Source: an archaeon
GTDB lineage: Archaea; Nanobdellota; Nanobdellia; Woesearchaeales; GW2011-AR9
NCBI GenBank assembly: GCA_030704845.1
Contig: JAUYKZ010000009.1
Span: 1 to 64,000 of the forward strand
Direction: 5' to 3'
DNA: 64,000 nt
Part shown: one piece after another, positions 53,089 to 62,684 of the stretch
How positions within the stretch are numbered: position 1 is the stretch's first letter
Layout: each line of letters opens with the position of its first letter
The notes under the pieces: model-generated
Database searches by the model: none
What the model saw: the letters and a program-made list of their open reading frames with translations, nothing else
What the model was told of the DNA's origin: nothing
Position numbers and translations under genes: made by a program

Positions 53089-54267
53089 CTATTCTACAAA
53101 CTCAGCACGAAGTTCTCTAACTTCAATTGTTTTGCTTGGTTTAATCTTTATTGAGTTACTACCCCGCACCACATCATCACTCATATCTAAATCAAAACTT
53201 GCCTCAGTCGTATCAAAATGTCTTCTGTTTCCGTTAACTACTAATTCTCCACGCTTTGCCGTAACAACATCCACAAAATCCAGAATTAATTTCACATTTC
53301 TATTGCCATCTTTAACATCTTGATATTCCTCATTAGATAATTCAAAATAATATGTTGGGAAATCAACTTCCTTTAATTGTGAAACTAATCTAATATGAGA
53401 TAAAACATATGTGCCTTTCATAGTTTGGAAAACAATTTCGTTCTCTCCAGTGTAAATTAAATCTGATGAAAACTCAATCGGGATTATTGGAACTCCACAA
53501 TCAGGAATTGCATTGTATAACTCATTACCATTAATTACAACCCTTAATTTCCCAACATCACCAATTCGACATTCCGGTTGAAATTTAAGTTGAACTTTTT
53601 CGAGATTTCCTTTCTCAGTATCAGAAATTAAAAACACGCTTCTTGCCGTTTGAGATTCGATACTTGTAACGTCAGCAATAACTTTAATGTCTTCAAGGCG
53701 TGCTTCATTTGTTTTCCAGAATGCTCCACCCGGTGAAGAAACTGAGAATGAAACTGTGTTCATTTCGTTTAATAAACTCTTTGTTAAAGGAATTGGTTGA
53801 ACCGCACCTTCAAATACTTCCTCATTAAATACTTCTTCCCCATTTAATATAACCATAACCCTGCCATCTGATGATGCTACCCGAAAACTTAGTAAAACAT
53901 TCTCAGTATTTTGAACATCTGGAATACGGAATTCAAAACTAACTTGATCATCCGTAAAAATTCCATGTTTAGGAGTTGCCAAATTTCTTTCAGCTAAAGA
54001 TTTAGTTTGGGTTCTAGTATAAACGTTCACAACTGGTAAAGGATGTTCAATTTCATCTTGAGCAATAAAATCGATTCTTCCAGGACTTTCTTGTAGAAGT
54101 AATCTTTCAGAAACTGTCCCTGTTCCGCTACCTGGACTACCTTCCCCCAATAAATCTGCCCTTTCTTGTGGCGGTAAAAGAATAACAAACATAACCAATA
54201 GCGCTGCTATCAACGCTAAGAGAACTGCTGCACCAGCAGCTTGGCCTCTTTTTCCGATATATACCAT
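53089..54267 (-). CDS. Hypothetical membrane-anchored surface protein
   Basis: A 392-aa protein with one N-terminal helix (GAAVLLALIAALLVMFVILL, about residues 12-31). The remaining residues form beta-rich repeats, with VILNGEEVF, VVINGNELY and LVVNGNRRH recurring at about 125-residue spacing. These suggest three galactose-binding-like or Ig-like modules. It is first in the operon and 39 bp upstream of the 575-aa protein gene. Confidence 0.65.
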   Translation of the reverse strand: MVYIGKRGQAAGAAVLLALIAALLVMFVILLPPQERADLLGEGSPGSGTGTVSERLLLQESPGRIDFIAQDEIEHPLPVVNVYTRTQTKSLAERNLATPKHGIFTDDQVSFEFRIPDVQNTENVLLSFRVASSDGRVMVILNGEEVFNEEVFEGAVQPIPLTKSLLNEMNTVSFSVSSPGGAFWKTNEARLEDIKVIADVTSIESQTARSVFLISDTEKGNLEKVQLKFQPECRIGDVGKLRVVINGNELYNAIPDCGVPIIPIEFSSDLIYTGENEIVFQTMKGTYVLSHIRLVSQLKEVDFPTYYFELSNEEYQDVKDGNRNVKLILDFVDVVTAKRGELVVNGNRRHFDTTEASFDLDMSDDVVRGSNSIKIKPSKTIEVRELRAEFVE

Positions 54268-54386
54268 GGGTTTATAGAATTATTTGTCATATATAAATGT
54301 ATTGGGAATGTGAAATAATTAAAGAGAAAAAAATGATGTTATCAACCCCAATCTTTTTATAAAACACCCCACTCCCAGGAGATATC

Positions 54387-55442
54387 ATGAACATAATCCA
54401 TTCCGATTTCAAGAAAGGCGTTGCAAAACTATTAGTGACAGACCTAGATGATTTATGGTATCTAAGTCAAATTATTGATCCAGGAGATTTAGTTAAAGGA
54501 AAAACTACTCGAAAGATCAAAATAGGAGATGGAGATAATGCAACCGTTACCAAAAAGACAATCACGCTAACAGTTGAAGCCGAAACAATTGAATTTGGAT
54601 CAACCGGAAATTCTTTAAGAATAAATGGCCGGATTAGAGACGGCCCAGAAGACATACCCAGAGACAGTTATCATGCAATCACTCTTGAAGAAGGAAGCGA
54701 GTTCACTTTAGAAAAAAAACAATGGTTATCTTATCAAAAACAAAAATTAGAAGAAGCATCGAAGAAAAAAAATGTATTTTTGTTATGTTTATTTGATAGA
54801 GAAGAAGCCCTGTTTGCTTTAACAAAAAAAGATGGGGCTGAAGTAATTTCAACCTTAACTGGAGAGATGCCTAAGAAAGGACGAGATAATACTGTCTCCA
54901 AAGATTTTTACCAAGAAATAATTAACACGCTTGAAACTTATAATGACAGATTTACTCCACAAAAAATAATTCTAGCTTCTCCTGCATTTTATAAAGAAGA
55001 TTTACTTGGAAGAATAAAAAATGCTAATCTTTCTAAGAACATAGCCTTAGCTACTTGTTCTAGTGTAAGTAAAAGTGCCATTGATGAAGTGTTCAGACGC
55101 CCTGAATTGGCAGCAGTTTTGCAAAATGTTAAAGTTAGAGAACATCATCTGCTCGTAGAAGAATTATTAAAAGAAATTAATGCAAATAATCTTGCCACTT
55201 ATGGTTTAGAATCTGTTAGACAAGCTGCAGAAGCCGGAGCAATTAAAGAAATATTAATCACCGATGCCTTCATTCAAAAAAAACGGGAAGAAGAACAATA
55301 TGAATCTGTTGACGCTCTTTTGAAACTTGTTGATTCAACCGACGGAAAAATCCATTTATTATCTTCGCAAGAAGACAGCGGAAAAACAATTGATGGGCTT
55401 GGCGGGATTGCTGGAATTCTTAGATATAAATTGGAATGGTGA
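54387..55442 (+). CDS. pelA: Translation-rescue factor aPelota (Dom34)
   Basis: A 351-aa protein that rescues stalled archaeal ribosomes with aEF1A and ABCE1. The N-terminal Sm-fold domain (LVTDLDDLWYLSQIIDPGD, TRKIKIGDGDN), the central eRF1-2-like domain and the C-terminal eRF1-3-like domain (KEILITDAFIQ) are in the usual order. AGGAGAT precedes the ATG by 3 nt. TTTATAAA at 54356-54363 is the likely TATA box. Confidence 0.94.
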   Translation: MNIIHSDFKKGVAKLLVTDLDDLWYLSQIIDPGDLVKGKTTRKIKIGDGDNATVTKKTITLTVEAETIEFGSTGNSLRINGRIRDGPEDIPRDSYHAITLEEGSEFTLEKKQWLSYQKQKLEEASKKKNVFLLCLFDREEALFALTKKDGAEVISTLTGEMPKKGRDNTVSKDFYQEIINTLETYNDRFTPQKIILASPAFYKEDLLGRIKNANLSKNIALATCSSVSKSAIDEVFRRPELAAVLQNVKVREHHLLVEELLKEINANNLATYGLESVRQAAEAGAIKEILITDAFIQKKREEEQYESVDALLKLVDSTDGKIHLLSSQEDSGKTIDGLGGIAGILRYKLEW

Positions 55443-55647
55443 CGATAAAAGACCACATTTTGTAAAACCACAACCTTTTAATAGTAGTCTAGTTTACTGA
55501 TGATTAAGTAACGACAATTAAATTTTGAGTTTAAAAAATAATTGTTGGAACAGAAAATCAGCAAATAATTAAAATTGATTATGCTAATTTTCTTGTAACA
55601 AAAAGAGAAAATCAAATTATTGATTGAGAAAAAGGAGGGGTTTTAAA

Positions 55648-56445
55648 ATGATTGTGAAGGAAGAGTTGTTAAGTAAATTACGACGCTATTTTGACCTTAA
55701 TCTTTATGAAGTGAAGTTGTGGTCAGCTTTGTTAAGTAGGGGAGTTTCTACGGCCGGAGAATTATCTGATATCGCAGATGTTCCGCGTTCAAGAAGTTAT
55801 GATGTTCTTGAATCTTTAGAAAAAAAAGGTTTCGTTGTTATGAAATTAGGTAAGCCAATTAAATATATTGCCATACCTCCTGCAGAAGTTGTAGATAGAG
55901 TTTCTAAAAATATGAACCATGAAGCTATGGAGAAAATAAGAAGATTAGAAAGTGTGAAAGATTCAGAATTAATGCAAGAATTACAGACAATCCATACTCA
56001 AGGTATCAGCATGGTAGACCCTGCAGAAATGAGCGGATGTCTTCGTGGAAGAAATAATATCTATAATCATTTAGATTTATTAATTAAAGAGTCTAAGAAA
56101 ACTGTTAATATTATAACGTCCGATAAAGGGTTTATGAGAAAAGCAGAAGGATTGCGAGGAACTCTAGAGAAAGCATGTAAGAGAGGAGTGAAAATCAGAA
56201 TCGTTGCTCCATTAACTAAAGATAACAAACATGTTGTAGAAAGTTTGAAAGGTGTTGCTCAGGTAAAACATAATGATAAAATTTCTTCAAGATTTGTAAC
56301 AGTAGATAGTCACGACGTCGTATTTATGACCCATGATGATACTGCTGTTCATCCGTCATATGACCTTGGAGTGTGGGTTAAAACGCCTTATTTTAGCACT
56401 GCCATGGATCATATGTTTAACATGACTTGGAACCAGCAAAAATAA
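55648..56445 (+). CDS. TrmB-family transcriptional regulator
   Basis: A 265-aa protein. A winged HTH at residues 10-75 (LNLYEVKLWSALLSRGVSTAGELS, then VPRSRSYDVLESLEKKGFV) is the TrmB signature. A linker coil and a C-terminal PLD-like effector domain (LLIKESKKTVNIITS, FVTVDSHDVVFM) follow. The start at 55648 is supported by GGAGG 9 nt upstream. The leader between pelA and this gene is about 200 nt. Target genes are unknown. Confidence 0.88.
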   Translation: MIVKEELLSKLRRYFDLNLYEVKLWSALLSRGVSTAGELSDIADVPRSRSYDVLESLEKKGFVVMKLGKPIKYIAIPPAEVVDRVSKNMNHEAMEKIRRLESVKDSELMQELQTIHTQGISMVDPAEMSGCLRGRNNIYNHLDLLIKESKKTVNIITSDKGFMRKAEGLRGTLEKACKRGVKIRIVAPLTKDNKHVVESLKGVAQVKHNDKISSRFVTVDSHDVVFMTHDDTAVHPSYDLGVWVKTPYFSTAMDHMFNMTWNQQK

Positions 56446-56509
56446 GCTGGTAATTTTTCTTTATCTTATATTTATTCTAAATATTGAATGGTTTATTTAA
56501 GTAGAATTA

Positions 56510-56601
56510 TATACTAAAGTGCCAAAGCTTTCGAACTTATTTTTGGCACTTTAATATATATAAAATGCGTTAATATATTCGAAATCTAACGCATTTTAGT
56601 A
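56510..56601 (-). repeat. Two-hairpin repeat, copy 4
   Basis: This copy is inverted relative to copies 2 and 3. AAAGTGCCAAA (56516-56526) pairs with TTTGGCACTTT at 56532-56542, then AAAATGCGTTA (56562 onward) pairs with TAACGCATTTT ending 56597. The left edge is TATACTAAA; the right edge reads TTTTAGTAGA, so one terminal T-to-G change is seen. It lies between the TrmB gene and pheS. Confidence 0.9.
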
Positions 56602-56632
56602 GAATTAAAATCTATTAATCCGTCCTTCCCAA

Positions 56633-56657
56633 GAGCAGATTTTATAAATACCTGCTC
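56633..56657 (+). promoter_or_regulatory. pheS promoter: TATA box flanked by inverted repeat
   Basis: TTTATAAA (56641-56648) is 26 bp before the pheS ATG at 56671. It is framed by GAGCAG (56633-56638) and CTGCTC (56652-56657), an exact 6-bp inverted repeat, an operator-like layout. Confidence 0.6.
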
Positions 56658-56670
56658 ATTCTGCCATCTC

Positions 56671-58188
56671 ATGGATATAGAAAGTCTTATAGCCAAACTT
56701 CATCCCCTCGAGAGGCAAGTTTTACCAGTTCTAAAAGAGAATAAAACACTCTCAGCTATTTGTAAAGCTAGCAAATTACAAGAGATTGAAGTTATAAGGT
56801 CGTTGCAATGGTTAGAAAATAAGGGCGTTCTTAAAATAAATACCAGTGTTACTAAAGAAGTTAATCTCGATAAAAACGGATTGTTCTATAAGAAAGAAGG
56901 ATTACCTGAGAAAATCTTCCTTGGAGTACTTGATAATGAGTTTAAGGGATTAAACGTTATTACCAAAAAATCAAAATTGAGCCGGGAAGAGGTTAATGCC
57001 TGTATCGGATTACTTAAAAAAAGAAACGCGATAGATGTTACTAAAAAAGAAGACATACTTCATATAAAAATTACTAAAGAAGGAGAAAAGATTCTTGGAG
57101 AAAAAAGTCCGGAAGAAGAATTTCTAGAAATGAAATTTCCAATGAAATTGGAAGATATTAAAGATCAAAAAACTTTTGGAGAATTTAAAAAAAGGAAAGA
57201 ATTAATCAAAGTTGATGAAATCAAAAAAGTCAGCATAGAACTTACCGAGTTAGGCCTAGATTTAAGTTCAAGAGATCTTGGCGGGGAAGTTGTAAATCGA
57301 TTAACTAGCGGAATGCTTAAAGATGGTTCGTGGAAAGATAAAAATTTTCGGTCTTATGATGTGGAAATAAATGTTCCAAGTATTAATCGTGGGAAAAAAC
57401 ATTTTGTTAATGAAGCCGTGAAATACATTCGAAGTATTTGGTTAGAAATGGGCTTCCAGGAAATGAGTGGCAATTATGTTCAATCAGCATTCTGGGATTT
57501 AGATGCCCTTTTTGTTCCCCAAGATCATCCCGCAAGAGAAATGCAAGATACGTTCTATCTAAATGGAAAAGCTGAACTTCCGGGATTATGGGAGAAAGTA
57601 AAAGATGTCCATGAAACTGGAGGAGATACAGGTAGTAAAGGATGGGGATATAAATTTTCAGAAGATGAAACCAGAAAAGTTCTTCTAAGAACACATACCA
57701 CTGTTCTTTCAGCCCAAACCATTTCGCAACTTAAAAAAGAAGATCTTCCCGCAAAATTCTTTGCCATCGGAAAAGTTTTCAGAAATGAAGCATTAGATTG
57801 GAAACATTTATTTGAATTTAATCAAGTGGAAGGAATTGTTATTGATCCTAATGCTAACTTGAAACATCTTAAAGGATATCTGACTCAATTTTATAAAAAG
57901 ATGGGATTTACTAAAGTTAGAATGCGACCAGCTCATTTTCCATACACCGAACCGAGTTTAGAAGTTGACGTGTTTCATCCAGTCAGAAAAGAATGGATAG
58001 AATTGGGTGGAGCCGGAATATTTAGACCGGAGGTTGTTAAACCTCTTCTTGGATTTGATTGCCCAGTTATCGCTTGGGGTCAAGGAATGGGAAGAATTAT
58101 TTCAGAATATTGGAAAATTACGGACATCAGAGATTTATATAAAAACGATTTAAAACAAATAAGAGAGATGAAAACTTGGTTAAGATAG
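56671..58188 (+). CDS. pheS: Phenylalanyl-tRNA synthetase alpha subunit
   Basis: A 505-aa archaeal/eukaryotic-type alpha subunit. Three N-terminal winged-helix domains (residues 1-180) precede the class II catalytic core. Motif 1 is near GKKHFVNEAV, motif 2 FRNEALDWKHLFEFNQVEG contains the catalytic Arg, and motif 3 is GGAGIFRPEVVKPLLG. It is first in the pheS-yip1-pheT operon with an apparently leaderless start. Confidence 0.96.
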   Translation: MDIESLIAKLHPLERQVLPVLKENKTLSAICKASKLQEIEVIRSLQWLENKGVLKINTSVTKEVNLDKNGLFYKKEGLPEKIFLGVLDNEFKGLNVITKKSKLSREEVNACIGLLKKRNAIDVTKKEDILHIKITKEGEKILGEKSPEEEFLEMKFPMKLEDIKDQKTFGEFKKRKELIKVDEIKKVSIELTELGLDLSSRDLGGEVVNRLTSGMLKDGSWKDKNFRSYDVEINVPSINRGKKHFVNEAVKYIRSIWLEMGFQEMSGNYVQSAFWDLDALFVPQDHPAREMQDTFYLNGKAELPGLWEKVKDVHETGGDTGSKGWGYKFSEDETRKVLLRTHTTVLSAQTISQLKKEDLPAKFFAIGKVFRNEALDWKHLFEFNQVEGIVIDPNANLKHLKGYLTQFYKKMGFTKVRMRPAHFPYTEPSLEVDVFHPVRKEWIELGGAGIFRPEVVKPLLGFDCPVIAWGQGMGRIISEYWKITDIRDLYKNDLKQIREMKTWLR

Positions 58189-58198
58189 GAGGATAAAA

Positions 58199-58780
58199 AT
58201 GGGATATTTTAAAACATGGCTAGATGTGGTTTTTGACCCGATGGAGTTCTTAGAGAAACTTCCTAAGAAAGTTGGATATAGAGAACCTGCAATCTTTGCA
58301 CTTAAAACGTATGGATTTGGTCTAGCTGTACTTTTAGTAATTGGACTTTTTTTCAGTGTGATTTTCTCTACTATGTTTGCAAGTTTAGGTTTATCAAAAC
58401 TTGCTGGAATTGGATTTGGAGGAATTTTCTTAATGATAATCTTAGGAATTCCCTTAATGTTGGCATTTGCATTTATTGGATTATTTATTGGTTCTGGATT
58501 GATTCATCTTTTTGTAACTTTGCTTGGAGGAAAAGGATCTTACAAAGAAACATTTAGACTTTATAGTTACAGCATTGCACCATCGTTGATTTGGTTTATT
58601 CCGATGATTAATGCTATTGTCGGAATTTACTCTTTGATTTTAGTCATAATGGGAGTTTACGTACGACATAAGTTGAGTGTTGGAAGAAGTGTGTTAGCTG
58701 TTTTACTGCCAACGATCTTATTCTTCTTCATCGTAATGTTTACAGCATCATTATATATGACCTTAGGGGGATTAATTTAA
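58199..58780 (+). CDS. YIP1-family membrane protein
   Basis: A 193-aa protein. A short amphipathic N-terminus (FKTWLDVVFDPMEFLEKLP) is followed by four to five helices, with FIGSGLIHLFVTLLGGKGSYKETFRLYSYSIAPSL as the central Yip1 signature. AGGAGGAT immediately precedes the ATG. It lies between pheS and pheT (10-bp and 3-bp gaps) and shares their transcript. Family members in archaea are of unknown function. Confidence 0.8.
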   Translation: MGYFKTWLDVVFDPMEFLEKLPKKVGYREPAIFALKTYGFGLAVLLVIGLFFSVIFSTMFASLGLSKLAGIGFGGIFLMIILGIPLMLAFAFIGLFIGSGLIHLFVTLLGGKGSYKETFRLYSYSIAPSLIWFIPMINAIVGIYSLILVIMGVYVRHKLSVGRSVLAVLLPTILFFFIVMFTASLYMTLGGLI

Positions 58781-58783
58781 GAT

Positions 58784-60424
58784 ATGCCAACCGTAACCCT
58801 TAATAAAACTGAATTCGAGAAATTAGTTGGAAAAGAACTTCCCCTAGAACAATTAAAAGATCGAATAAGTATGCTTGGAACGGATCTTGAAGGAATTGAA
58901 GGAGAAGAGATTAAAGTAGAAATTTTTCCAAACCGGCCAGATCTTCTCTCCGAACAAGGGTTCGCTAGAGCATTCAGCAGTTTCATTGGAGTTAAAACAG
59001 GGTTAAGAGAATATAATGTTGAATCTAGCGGAATGAAAGTTATTGTTGATTCTTCCGTTACAATGAGACCATTTACGGCATGTGCTATCGTCAAAGGACT
59101 TTCTTTTACCGATGAAAAAATTAGAGAGATTATGCAGATTCAAGAGAAACTTGCCACAACTCATGGAAGAAATCGGAAAAAATCTGCCTATGGGATTTAT
59201 CCAGCTAAAAAGATTAAATTTCCAATAAGATATATCGCTAAAAATCCAAAAGATGTCCTTTTCAAACCGTTAGGTTTCGATGAAGAAGTCACGGCAGACG
59301 AGATTATCGAAACGCATCCAAAAGGTAAAACTTACAAAAATATTACGGAAGGTTGGGAAAAATATCCTTTCTTTATTGATGCCGAAGATAATGTGATGTG
59401 CATGCTACCATTCACAAATTCGGAAGATACCGGTAAAGTCGAATTAGATACCACCGAAGTTTTTGTTGAATGTACTGGAACAGATTTACAAAATGTAATG
59501 GTTGCTTTAAACATTATTGTAACAACTCTTGCTGACATGGGTGGAAAAATTTATAGTGTCGATATTGAATATCCGGATCAAAAGATTACCACCCCCAACC
59601 TAAAACCACCAGAAATGGAAATCGATCTTAACTTGATTAACAAATTGTTAGGGTTAGAGTTAAAAGAGAAAGATGCCAAAGACCTTCTAGAGAAAATGGG
59701 TTACGGGTATGAATCTGGGAAAGTTAAAATTCCTGCTTATCGAGCAGATATTCTCCACCAGGTTGATCTCGCTGAAGATATTGCTATCGCCTACGGATAT
59801 GAAAATTTTATTGAAGAAATCCCCAACGTAGCAACTATCGGGAAAGAAAATCCCCTTGAGAAGTTCATGGAAAAGATAAGAGATATTTTAATCGGACTTC
59901 AATTGATTGAAGTAAAGAATTTTCATCTTACAACTAAAGAAGATCTCACTGAAAAAATTCATTGCAAGGAAGAACCAATTTCGTTACAAAATGCAATCGG
60001 AGAACATAACCATCTCAGAAATAAAATATTCTCTAGTTTGTTAAAAAATCTTCAAGAGAATCAACACCACGAATATCCCCAAAATATTTTTGAAATTGGT
60101 AGAATATTCGAGAGCGGGAAAACCGAGACGGGTGTTGTTGAGACGGAAAATCTAGCAATTGCCCTTTGCCATGACAAAGTAGATTTTACCCAAATCAAAC
60201 AGATTTTAGATGTGGTTGCAAAATCACTCGGTCTTACAGTTAGCATTAAAGAAACTGAACATCCTTCGTTCATCAGAGGAAGAGTTGGAAAGATTTTTAT
60301 GAATAATATCCCGATTGGTTTAATTGGAGAAATTCATCCGGAAGTTCTAGGATTATGGACCATCCAAGTGCCAATTGCCATTTTAGAAATTAATTTAGAA
60401 AAATTATTTTCGTTTCTAGTTTAA
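58784..60424 (+). CDS. pheT: Phenylalanyl-tRNA synthetase beta subunit
   Basis: A 546-aa archaeal-type beta subunit, lacking the bacterial N-terminal EMAP/OB extension. B1, B5 and catalytic-like domains are visible; KVEIFPNRPDLLS is the beta-family signature near residue 45, with THGRNRKKSAYGIYP further in. It partners with PheS and its start lies 3 bp after the Yip1 gene. Confidence 0.95.
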   Translation: MPTVTLNKTEFEKLVGKELPLEQLKDRISMLGTDLEGIEGEEIKVEIFPNRPDLLSEQGFARAFSSFIGVKTGLREYNVESSGMKVIVDSSVTMRPFTACAIVKGLSFTDEKIREIMQIQEKLATTHGRNRKKSAYGIYPAKKIKFPIRYIAKNPKDVLFKPLGFDEEVTADEIIETHPKGKTYKNITEGWEKYPFFIDAEDNVMCMLPFTNSEDTGKVELDTTEVFVECTGTDLQNVMVALNIIVTTLADMGGKIYSVDIEYPDQKITTPNLKPPEMEIDLNLINKLLGLELKEKDAKDLLEKMGYGYESGKVKIPAYRADILHQVDLAEDIAIAYGYENFIEEIPNVATIGKENPLEKFMEKIRDILIGLQLIEVKNFHLTTKEDLTEKIHCKEEPISLQNAIGEHNHLRNKIFSSLLKNLQENQHHEYPQNIFEIGRIFESGKTETGVVETENLAIALCHDKVDFTQIKQILDVVAKSLGLTVSIKETEHPSFIRGRVGKIFMNNIPIGLIGEIHPEVLGLWTIQVPIAILEINLEKLFSFLV

Positions 60425-60462
60425 AAAAATTATTTAAAAAAAATAAAAATAATCTAAGAGAA

Positions 60463-60855
60463 CTATTGTTCAGTTGAAGAAACTTCTTCAGATGGAACAG
60501 TTTCTTTCTTTACCGAACTTGCTTTTTTCTCAGATTTTTTGCTTGGTACTTTGGCTTCTTTCTGAGATTGCTTTTTCTGTTTTCTTAGACGTTGAGCAAC
60601 CGATTTTTTCTTGGTGTCAAGAACTGATAATCCTTTACTTTCAAAGGCTTTCTTAACGTCCTCGTGGCTTGCTTTATCTTTGATATCCAGAGTTTCAGTA
60701 AGTGGCTCAAGATGATTGATATTCACTTTCCTTCTACGTGTAGCTCCATCAACTAGAACAAATATATTGTCTATTTTTTCTACAACTACGCAAGGATTTC
60801 CAGCATCTCGTCCTGCTAATTTCAGGCATAATCGTCCTACTTCAAAGATACTCAT
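60463..60855 (-). CDS. rpl14e: Ribosomal protein eL14
   Basis: A 130-aa protein. MSIFEVGRLCLKLAGRDAG and VLVDGATRRRKVNINHLEPL are diagnostic of eL14. A long basic tail (KKSVAQRLRKQKKQS) ends with an acidic stretch. The start overlaps the eL34 stop (ATGA). Confidence 0.94.
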   Translation of the reverse strand: MSIFEVGRLCLKLAGRDAGNPCVVVEKIDNIFVLVDGATRRRKVNINHLEPLTETLDIKDKASHEDVKKAFESKGLSVLDTKKKSVAQRLRKQKKQSQKEAKVPSKKSEKKASSVKKETVPSEEVSSTEQ

Positions 60856-61148
60856 TGTGAATCACCTCTAACTTTTGCAAGAAATGATCGAGCTTTTTCT
60901 TTCATAATTTCTCTCATTGCTTTAGATGAAAGAACTCCGCCATATGGTCTCTCTGGTCGTCTTGCTGTTTTTGGCAGTTTCTTTAAAATGGCTGGTCTTT
61001 CTCTTGGTACTCCCGCTAAAGGTGTACCATAGACTGCGCACGTTGAAGCTTTTGGTTTCCGTTCCCGGAAATGAGTTGTTACACGAGAACCGGGGGTTCT
61101 CACTGATATTTGTCTATATCGTCCTGATTTATGTTTTCCTGATGGCAT
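60852..61148 (-). CDS. rpl34e: Ribosomal protein eL34
   Basis: A 98-aa protein. MPSGKHKSGRYRQISVRTPGS and CAVYGTPLAGVPRERP with RRPERPYGGVLSS are typical; only one Cys of the zinc-finger pattern is seen. The start at 61148 is supported by GAGGT upstream; a frame open to 61208 gives an unlikely extension. In many archaea it is separated from eL14 by cmk, which is missing here. Confidence 0.93.
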   Translation of the reverse strand: MPSGKHKSGRYRQISVRTPGSRVTTHFRERKPKASTCAVYGTPLAGVPRERPAILKKLPKTARRPERPYGGVLSSKAMREIMKEKARSFLAKVRGDSQ

Positions 61149-61304
61149 TTTATTTACCTCGTAAAAGCAGACTAGAAAAAACTTAATGTTTGATCCGAGT
61201 CGCCTCATTGATCGTCCCAGAGGGACTATTTATTGATTAATATGATGGGTGTTTTATAAAGGTTTTGGATAGTTTTGAGAGAATTCTGAGACATTTCCAA
61301 AAAC

Positions 61305-62075
61305 CTAATACACTTTCAATAATTTACGTAGAACAATGCTGAATATTAAAGATGATAAGATGTAAATTCCAAGCCAACCTGGTCGCCAGCCAAAAATTTC
61401 TGTTTCACCAAGAGGTTTAAGAGTATTTTGATTAATTTGAATCGCAGTTATTTTAGTTGGATTTGTTTTCAGATCTCCATACAAACTTATTGGTTCTTCA
61501 TACCTTAAATTTGTGGTTATTAAAACTTTTTTAGTTTGTTCTTCATCCCCTGATTTTACAGTTATGAAATGCTCTCCTTCCGTACTTTTTAATTTCCAAG
61601 TGGCTGCACCAGTAACTTCCTGTTTAGCTTCCGAGATTAATTCGGTACCTTCATCAACTACCACCATTGCTTCAGAAACTCCTTCAGAAAATGAAGCCGT
61701 AACGCCATATTGTTCTCCAGGATAAATTGGTTCGAATGCTAAATGAGCAGACATCCAACCAAAGATTAGTAGTAATGGTAAGATAGTGTATAACGTTGGC
61801 TTAAAAGAATGTTTCATTAACTTCATGTTAACTTCCATAGCTTCTTTTTGGATACTCTTCATTGCACTTGGATTAGAGGTTGCTTCCTTCATTCTTCTCT
61901 GAAAATCTTTCTGAGAATCCTTAAGCCGTTTCATTTCATTTTGATCGGTTACTTTCTTGTAAACAAAAGTGATGAATAATGATATGAAAAAAGAGATAAT
62001 TAACAATCCCCAAAATGGATTAAAATCTATCAAAGGAAGCAGTACAGGATTTAATATTGAGTCTAAAAAGCCCAT
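61305..62075 (-). CDS. EMC3/TMCO1-like membrane insertase (DUF106)
   Basis: A 256-aa protein of the Oxa1 superfamily. Three hydrophobic segments lie at about residues 18-38, 95-112 and 232-250; a cytoplasmic coiled coil (NEMKRLKDSQKDFQRRMKEA) joins the first two, and an outer beta-rich domain follows the second. GAGGT precedes the ATG. Beside secY this gene is a conserved archaeal arrangement and supports membrane-protein insertion. Confidence 0.88.
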   Translation of the reverse strand: MGFLDSILNPVLLPLIDFNPFWGLLIISFFISLFITFVYKKVTDQNEMKRLKDSQKDFQRRMKEATSNPSAMKSIQKEAMEVNMKLMKHSFKPTLYTILPLLLIFGWMSAHLAFEPIYPGEQYGVTASFSEGVSEAMVVVDEGTELISEAKQEVTGAATWKLKSTEGEHFITVKSGDEEQTKKVLITTNLRYEEPISLYGDLKTNPTKITAIQINQNTLKPLGETEIFGWRPGWLGIYILSSLIFSIVLRKLLKVY

Positions 62076-62098
62076 TAATTGTTACCTCGCCCCATTCT

Positions 62099-62680
62099 TT
62101 ATAAAAGTTGTGGGTCTACACGATAGATTCCTTCAGGATTAGATCTTTGCCAAGCAACTCGGATTTTGATTTCAAGTAATAAGTTTCTACCTAAACCTTG
62201 TTTACGGTAAAAATCTATTAATCTATCGACTTGTTCTCCATGAAATAATTCTCCGCTAAGTTCAGTTCCCAAGTGAAAATAGTTTCCACTAATCACAACA
62301 GAGGGCGGATCATTATGTCCCCATCCATCATGACGACAATAAACTCTTCCTGGAAAAAGAGAATCAGTATAAAAAGATAATAAAAATTGATGACTTAATT
62401 CGTTTTTTTCTTCTGTCCCGTCTTCAAGGATATTATAAGGGACTATATCAAAAGTTGTGGCAATGGAATAATCTCTGGTTAGAAAGATAGTTCGTGATCC
62501 TTCAACTTGAGGATCATTACGTAAGTCTATGACTCTTTTCCCTTGGATCAAGTTTTCTTTGTCAACAAAAATTTTAATGCCTAGCTTAGAAGAATTATCT
62601 TCCAATTTTTTTAATTGAGAAGAAAAATGGACCGGACTGTTTTGCCCTAAATTTGAGATATATTCTTCAAGGGTATCCAT
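62099..62680 (-). CDS. Hypothetical protein between secY and EMC3-like gene
   Basis: A 193-aa soluble protein without a recognised domain. There is no P-loop, so it is not adenylate kinase, which often occupies this position in archaea. GGAGTGAT precedes the ATG, and the gaps are 4 bp and 23 bp, so it belongs to the operon. Conserved-looking parts are RVYCRHDGWGHND and GRNLLLEIKIRVAWQR. Confidence 0.7.
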   Translation of the reverse strand: MDTLEEYISNLGQNSPVHFSSQLKKLEDNSSKLGIKIFVDKENLIQGKRVIDLRNDPQVEGSRTIFLTRDYSIATTFDIVPYNILEDGTEEKNELSHQFLLSFYTDSLFPGRVYCRHDGWGHNDPPSVVISGNYFHLGTELSGELFHGEQVDRLIDFYRKQGLGRNLLLEIKIRVAWQRSNPEGIYRVDPQLL

Positions 62681-62684
62681 ATAA

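Noticed and set aside
62099-62680. Adenylate kinase, by position between secY and the EMC3-like gene
   Set aside because: No P-loop or lid motifs in the sequence.
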